Assembly (NCBI GenBank): GCA_041645325.1
Contig: JBAZQI010000004.1
Coordinates: 1-52,733 of the forward strand
Length of the DNA stretch: 52,733 nucleotides
Direction of reading: 5' to 3'
Source: JAFCCL01 sp041645325
GTDB lineage: Archaea; Iainarchaeota; Iainarchaeia; Iainarchaeales; GCA-2688035
Below, piece by piece: positions 48,146-52,733 of this stretch. Position numbers and translations under genes: made by a program. Under the pieces are notes generated by a model, which had not been told where the DNA came from, made no database searches, and saw only the letters and a list, made by a program, of their open reading frames with translations. Positions within the stretch are counted from its first letter, which is position 1. Each line of letters starts with the position of its first letter.

Positions 48146-49210
48146 ATGCAGAAAAACATCAAAAGTGCTTTTGTGATTCTTCTCGCATTATTCGCATTGC
48201 TTGTAATCCTTGCTGCCTTTTTCGGCGCATTGAAACACCTTTCAGAAGCCGAACCAATTTCATTTGTGCTGGGCGCGCTTTCTTTTGTAGCAAGCATCAT
48301 TGTCTGGCTTGCGTCCTGGGCAATGCTCATAAAAGAAGGGCAATTTTCAAAAAAAATCCTGACCGGCTTTTCCTGCGTCTTCGCCTCCCTGACGCCTGTG
48401 CAGGTTGGCGCTGACGCAATGCGCTCGCTCAGGATGAAAAAGCTTTTTGCGGTGCCCTACAGGGAAACCCTTGCCGCTTCAATGGCAGTAAAGGGCATGA
48501 AGTTCCTTTTGATAGCACTTGTGGCAAGCGCCTCGTTTTTCCTTGCAATGCTAAACCCGGGCATTGAGCCCTGGCTCAAGCTCACGCTTTTGTCAGGCTT
48601 TGCGGTTGTCGCAACTGCAGCGGCGCTCTTTTTGCTGCCGCTTAGCAGGAGAATAGGCAGCAGGATTGCCTACTTTTTTGAATGGCTCTCGCATTACCTC
48701 AGGCAGGCAAAAAGGCTTGGCGCAAAGCGCTTTTTCCCAAGGCTTTTTGCACTGTCAAAAAGGCTTTCAGGGTACTTTGAGCACTACAGCCTTTACATGA
48801 GGGAAATTCCCGCCTCCAAGCTTGCCCTTGTTGCATTGCTTGCGCTTGCATCAATTGCATTTGAATTCCTTGCCTTTGCATTCTGCTTTGCCTCTGTGAA
48901 CGCCTCAATCCCGCTTTATTCAATGGTTGTTTTGTTCAGCATTCTTGCAATACTTGAACACGTTCCTTTCCTGCCAAGGGGCATTGGCGTGGTGGAAATA
49001 TTCGGCATTCTTTTCCTTTCCCTCGAGTCCATTTCAGCAGGAAGCCTTTCAATGCCCCAGGTTGTGGCAATCATAATCCTCTTTGACTTCATGCGCCTTG
49101 TGATTCCCGCGCTCCTGAGCCTTGCCGCATACTGCGCGCTTTCAAAAAAAGCCGGCAAGGCCGGAAATGACTCAAGGTGGCCCGCGCTGCCAAAGCATGG
49201 AAACGGTTAA
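48146..49210 (+). CDS. Flippase-like UPF0104 / AglD-type membrane protein
   Basis: A 354-residue protein with about eight helices. TPVQVGADAMRSLRMKKLFA near 85 and the C-terminal EHVPFLPRGIGVVEIFGILF near 280 are the signatures of the UPF0104/LPG-synthase transmembrane family, which includes AglD and putative lipid-linked glycan flippases. It starts 34 nt after the glycosyltransferase. The loop KRLGAKRFFPRLFALSKRLS (about 190-210) is encoded by a segment containing, in reverse, AAAAAGCCTTGGGAAAAA, the end sequence of the hairpin repeat family. It is convergent with the next gene. Confidence 0.8.
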   Translation: MQKNIKSAFVILLALFALLVILAAFFGALKHLSEAEPISFVLGALSFVASIIVWLASWAMLIKEGQFSKKILTGFSCVFASLTPVQVGADAMRSLRMKKLFAVPYRETLAASMAVKGMKFLLIALVASASFFLAMLNPGIEPWLKLTLLSGFAVVATAAALFLLPLSRRIGSRIAYFFEWLSHYLRQAKRLGAKRFFPRLFALSKRLSGYFEHYSLYMREIPASKLALVALLALASIAFEFLAFAFCFASVNASIPLYSMVVLFSILAILEHVPFLPRGIGVVEIFGILFLSLESISAGSLSMPQVVAIIILFDFMRLVIPALLSLAAYCALSKKAGKAGNDSRWPALPKHGNG

Positions 49211-50166
49211 ATCAGGCCAAAGCAATTGAACACAATGGTCCAGAAAAAGCAGTTGCATGCAACAATAATCCAAATCAGTGCAACAACAAGCCGTTCAGGC
49301 ATAGGCCCGAATATTTTGAGAAGCATTTTCGCAAAATCTAATCTTGCCACGCCTCCTTCAGTTGGAATCCTGAGCCTGTTGTCCCTTCCAAGCGAGTAAG
49401 GCAGGCTTTTGCTCTGGCTCATGTCCTGCCTGTTGGTTACCATTTTTAATGCGAAAAAGTCTATTGCATGCGGCAAAAAGAAAAGCAGCGTGAGCAGCAT
49501 CAGCCACGTGTTCTGGTTCAAAATAACCAGGCATGCAATGCTTCCCCCGATCAGGAGCGTGCCGCTGTCCCCCGGAAACATCTTTGCGGGATAAACGTTG
49601 AATATCAGCAGGCCTGTTATTGCGCCCACAAGCGCAAGCCCTATCGGCATAGGCCCTGTGCCTGAAAGCAATGCTGTCACAAAGCAGGCTATTATGAAGC
49701 CAGATCCTACCTCCCAGCCGTTGAGGCCTGCAAAAGTGTTTTCAAATGACGCAAGCCCTGCAATGAATATTGCAAACGGCAGCAGCCAGAATGCGTTAGG
49801 CGCATAGAACATTGCAAACATCATGCAGACCAATCCCACAATGGCTGCCCTGCTTGTCCAGCTTATGGTCCTTACCTTGAATTTTTGCTTCCTGTCGTCA
49901 AGGAAGCCTATTATTGAAAGCACGGAAATAGTGAGGCCGAATGCCACAAAGCCGGTGTTTTCGGCAACAAAAAGATTGAACATTATTATTCCTGCCCAAA
50001 GGGGCACTAGCAATGCAAGGCCAACGCCTTCAGGCAGCTCACGCTTGTCAGCCTTGTTTATGTCCCTGCCTGTCATTCCTCTTTCCATGTTTTTTCTTGC
50101 CACAAGCCTTACAGCCACAATGGAAATTGCAAACGGCACAAGGAAGAACGCAAGCTCAAGCATCAT
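49207..50166 (-). CDS. Phosphosugar-polyprenol transferase (WecA/MraY/AglH family)
   Basis: A 319-residue protein with about ten membrane helices. Conserved cytoplasmic loops are ISVLSIIGFLDDRKQKFKVR (DD pair, near 80-100), ENTFAGLNGWEVGSGF near 143 and FPGDSGTLLIGG near 198, with basic loop residues at GRDNRLRIPTEGG near 264. The family transfers a sugar phosphate from a UDP-sugar to a lipid phosphate and starts N-glycan or surface-glycan assembly in archaea (AglH). It overlaps the truD stop by 4 nt and converges on the flippase-like gene. Confidence 0.87.
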   Translation of the reverse strand: MMLELAFFLVPFAISIVAVRLVARKNMERGMTGRDINKADKRELPEGVGLALLVPLWAGIIMFNLFVAENTGFVAFGLTISVLSIIGFLDDRKQKFKVRTISWTSRAAIVGLVCMMFAMFYAPNAFWLLPFAIFIAGLASFENTFAGLNGWEVGSGFIIACFVTALLSGTGPMPIGLALVGAITGLLIFNVYPAKMFPGDSGTLLIGGSIACLVILNQNTWLMLLTLLFFLPHAIDFFALKMVTNRQDMSQSKSLPYSLGRDNRLRIPTEGGVARLDFAKMLLKIFGPMPERLVVALIWIIVACNCFFWTIVFNCFGLI

Positions 50167-51419
50167 AAGGTTTCATCAGCCTTCATCAGTTCCCTCAAAA
50201 CGGTTGTGGCATAATTGCCTTTTGTGAGCTCAAAGGAAACAGTTGCCGCCTTTTTTCCAGGGTAAAATTCGTCGTCCTCAATTGAAACAAGCCTGCTATT
50301 TTCCGGCTTGAGCACAATGTTTTTTCTCGCGCCCTTGCTTGAAAGCTCCGGCATTTTTTTCACCCTGAATTCCTCAAGCTTTACGCCCTCTTCTTCAAGC
50401 ACCTGCTTTTCTATTTCACCCGGTTTTCCTTCCGCAAAGCCTGATTCAAAGCCAAAGAGCGGCGCGCTTGGCTGCCCATCAATTAATATATCGCCCTCGG
50501 CCTTATTTAAGCCAATGCCCTGCCTGAGCCTTTCTTCAATAATCCTGTTGAACAGATAGCTTTGGTAGGCGTGCGTAAAAAGATACCTGAGCTTTTTGGG
50601 AAGGTTTGCAAACGCGCCGACAAAATCATTCGGGTATTTGCACAAATGGTGAATCATGGCTCTTTCATAGCTGAACTTGTCAGGAAAAAGCCTTGTGGCT
50701 TCCGCATAATCGCCTGTCTCCGCAAGCCTCTTCCTGGCTTTCAGGACCTCTTCCTCCTCGCCTTCCACGGCATGCGTCAAATAGAGCATTACCCCTTCCT
50801 TGAACCTGCCTTTTATGAATTCTTTTCCCACAACATGCGTTATCTGCCTTATTCCGCCAAATCTTTGTTCCCCGAAAAAGTTCGCAATCCCGCTTTCCAT
50901 TTCCCTGAAGCTGGCGCCAATCATTTCCCTAATCTCTTCTTCCCCAAATGCAATGTCCCTTATTGTGACAGTGAACCTGTTGCCCCTGAGCATTCCCAAA
51001 TCAAGCCTTTCCTTTTCCCATTTCGGGTTGCGCAATTGTATGCCCCTGCTTCCGAACATTTCAAGCCTTTCGGCATTCGGCCTGAAAATGCTTACCCTCT
51101 GGCAGGTAACAGCCCTCTTGTCCTTCATTCCCGCATAGCCGATTCTGCTTTTGCTGCACTGCAAAAACCTCGTGATATCCCTTATCACAAAATTGGTGTC
51201 CTTGTTTATTTTTTCAAGGTCAAGGCAAAGCTGGTCCTTTCCGGCCTCGGCAGGCGGCACAACAACCCTTTCCTCAAGGTGCGTTCCCTTTTCCGTGAAA
51301 CGCATTGCCCCGCACACACTGCCATCCAGCCGGACTTCCTCAACCACAAAATCCGAATAGCGCCTTTTTATCTGGCCGCCAATTCCCCTTGACTTTGTTG
51401 AAAAAAAGTTTTCCTGCAT
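50163..51419 (-). CDS. truD: tRNA pseudouridine synthase D
   Basis: A 418-residue TruD, which makes pseudouridine 13 in tRNA. It opens MQENFFSTKSRGIGGQIKRR, with DFVVEEV near 25, GYAGMKDKRAVTCQRVSIF near 97 (catalytic Asp in KDK), GNRFTVTIRDI near 145, NFFGEQRFGGIRQITHVVGK near 180 and AYQSYLFNRII near 290. ATG at 51419 gives this start; an in-frame extension to 51443 is less likely. Transcribed with the WecA/AglH-like gene, overlapping by 4 nt. Confidence 0.92.
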   Translation of the reverse strand: MQENFFSTKSRGIGGQIKRRYSDFVVEEVRLDGSVCGAMRFTEKGTHLEERVVVPPAEAGKDQLCLDLEKINKDTNFVIRDITRFLQCSKSRIGYAGMKDKRAVTCQRVSIFRPNAERLEMFGSRGIQLRNPKWEKERLDLGMLRGNRFTVTIRDIAFGEEEIREMIGASFREMESGIANFFGEQRFGGIRQITHVVGKEFIKGRFKEGVMLYLTHAVEGEEEEVLKARKRLAETGDYAEATRLFPDKFSYERAMIHHLCKYPNDFVGAFANLPKKLRYLFTHAYQSYLFNRIIEERLRQGIGLNKAEGDILIDGQPSAPLFGFESGFAEGKPGEIEKQVLEEEGVKLEEFRVKKMPELSSKGARKNIVLKPENSRLVSIEDDEFYPGKKAATVSFELTKGNYATTVLRELMKADETL

Positions 51420-51465
51420 AAAAACAATCTGAACCAAAACCATTTAATAGGATTCCAAAAGAGGC

Positions 51466-52733
51466 TCAAAAGTCATCCAGGTCAAAAGCCAAAAATCCCC
51501 CGGCCCCTAATTTTTGTTTTCCTTCGATTTTTTTGGCAACCAAGCCAAGCTTCAAACCCCTGATTTTTTCAGGCAAATGCCTTGTTTTTCCTTCAAGCCC
51601 GTTGAGAATGCTGTTTGCTTCCTTGTTTGATAATTCGCTCCATTTGAATTCAAACGCAAAAGTTTCCTTGCAGTTTTTTCCAATCAAGTCAATTTCATAA
51701 GTGTTTTCCCCTTTTTTTGCGCCCTGAATTTTTCCCCATTGGCGCTTGGCTTCCTTTAACTCAAGCCTGCCCACTAAAAACTCTTTTGCAACTTTTTCAA
51801 AAGCCCTGCCGTAAACAGAATTCAGGTTTTTCTTCAATTTTTCCAGAAATTCCGGCTTTCTTGCAACGTAATCCGAATAATTTTTGTATATTTCGGAAAA
51901 CCAGAACTGGGTCAAAGGATGCCTTATTTTGTAAATCCCCCTTTTTCCGTCAAAAGGCAATTCAAGTTCAATCAATTCAAAATAATCCTTCAATTCCTTA
52001 ATCTGCCTGGTAATTGAAGTGGGGCTGGTGTTCAATGCGCTTGCAATTGCCGAGTTGGTGTTGTTTCCGCTTGCAATGGCTTCCAATATGGAATAATACA
52101 CCCCGCTTCTCCCCCCAAATTCCTGCGAAAGAATGCTGTTTACTTCATCTTCCAATGGAGCGTCCTTTGCCAGCAACAATGAATCGAATATTTCTTCCGC
52201 TTTTTTTCCCTGCAATCCAAAATCCTCAATCGCAACAAAATACTTGGGGTAACCGCCAAAAACGCAGTAAATCTTTACAAGGTCTTCCTTATTCAATTTT
52301 AGTTCTTTTCCCAATTCCAGGCAGGATTCCAAACTCAATGGTTCAAGCTTAAACCCCTTTTTTATTCTGCCATACAATGGCTCTTTTGAGCTCTTGAACA
52401 AGTTTTTCATTAACCCGATTAAGGACCCTGAAAGAATCAGCAGGCCTGCCTTGTTCTCGTTCAAGTCAATTGTTTTCTGCATTATTCCAAGAACAGTTGG
52501 CTCGGCAAAACTAAAGTTTTGGAACTCGTCAAAGACAACAGGCGGAACATCCCTCTTAATCAAAATCTCAAAAAACTTGTCCCAGGAATCAACCGACTCC
52601 AATTCATTCAAAACCCGGCCCTTTCTTAAAATCTCCTGGTATTCATCCAAAAGGTCGTTTGAAGTCTTGTTCTTGTTGACGAAAAAATAAAGCCCTCTTT
52701 CCTTCAGGAATTCAAGCAGCAAGCGGGTCTTTC
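51466..52733 (-). CDS. Archaeal ATPase (ATPase_2 + DUF234), 5' truncated by window
   Basis: A protein of at least 422 residues, open at the window edge. The first visible residues KTRLLLEFLKERGLYFFV are the end of a Walker A (normally GR-R-GKT) and the strand after it. DVPPVVFDEFQNF is Walker B, and LLILSGSLIGLM the sensor strand. A winged helix near 235-270 (NTNSAIASALNTSPTSITRQ) follows. A C-terminal PD-(D/E)xK-like segment has YEIDLIG and FAFEFKW. This is the archaeal ATPase family often carried by mobile regions. A related family remnant is at 11158-11399. Confidence 0.8.
   Translation of the reverse strand, partial: KTRLLLEFLKERGLYFFVNKNKTSNDLLDEYQEILRKGRVLNELESVDSWDKFFEILIKRDVPPVVFDEFQNFSFAEPTVLGIMQKTIDLNENKAGLLILSGSLIGLMKNLFKSSKEPLYGRIKKGFKLEPLSLESCLELGKELKLNKEDLVKIYCVFGGYPKYFVAIEDFGLQGKKAEEIFDSLLLAKDAPLEDEVNSILSQEFGGRSGVYYSILEAIASGNNTNSAIASALNTSPTSITRQIKELKDYFELIELELPFDGKRGIYKIRHPLTQFWFSEIYKNYSDYVARKPEFLEKLKKNLNSVYGRAFEKVAKEFLVGRLELKEAKRQWGKIQGAKKGENTYEIDLIGKNCKETFAFEFKWSELSNKEANSILNGLEGKTRHLPEKIRGLKLGLVAKKIEGKQKLGAGGFLAFDLDDF

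Overview
The window is an archaeal chromosome segment. It encodes archaeal-type PheS/PheT, Nob1, RNase Z, membrane LonB, exosome Csl4, RpoL, PCNA, both primase subunits, a GINS subunit, ribosomal protein S27e, eIF2-alpha, TruD, EndoQ, a Methanococcus-like S-layer protein and DUF99/DUF373 proteins. TATA-like boxes lie about 25-30 nt before many starts. Genes are tightly packed and there are many small membrane proteins. I infer an uncultivated euryarchaeal or DPANN-type lineage (for example Diapherotrites-like); no rRNA or tRNA is present to settle this.

Layout. 1-2911 (minus): pheS and pheT, separated by a two-gene cassette of a small AbrB/MazE-like protein and a LAGLIDADG homing endonuclease. 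2967-7538: nob1, a run of four small membrane proteins, a secreted anchored protein, a hairpin-repeat tract, a metallo-hydrolase and a sugar nucleotidyltransferase. 7621-10860: three tandem surface proteins with near-identical N-termini and unrelated C-termini (Cys-rich knots; a phage tail-collar domain). 11158-12310: an ATPase gene remnant and rnz. 12599-18358: lonB broken into two genes. The first ends in the N-half of an intein and the second begins with its C-half. A 3.3-kb gap between them carries a LAGLIDADG endonuclease gene and three unrelated genes. The two host parts add up to a normal-length LonB, so protein trans-splicing is the simplest reading.

18359-27095: DUF373, a stomatin-like protein, small membrane proteins, a SpoIIM-like protein, csl4-rpoL-DUF99, signal peptidase, a second hairpin-repeat tract and a histidine-kinase-like ATPase. 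27145-35930: replication and translation block with two PCNA genes, an exchanger, a CorA-like channel, priL-priS-GINS, rps27e, eIF2-alpha and PAC2. 36039-37063: an AT-rich two-gene island. 37060-41402: EndoQ with a C-terminal PCNA-binding motif, an AmrS radical SAM enzyme, a BofA-like protein and a winged-helix protein. 41884-50166: the S-layer gene with a long leader and strong terminator, then a membrane glycosyltransferase, a flippase-like protein and a WecA/AglH-like phosphosugar transferase, which fit a surface glycosylation cluster. 50163-52733: truD and a partial archaeal ATPase.

Two dispersed repeat families stand out. One is a hairpin family ending in GCCTTGGGAAA, in tracts at 5454-5860 and 25886-26115 and inside priL. 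The other is a two-hairpin element of about 92 bp, present once in each orientation at 12320-12415 and 30992-31083. All functional calls come from reading motifs by eye; no database search was run.
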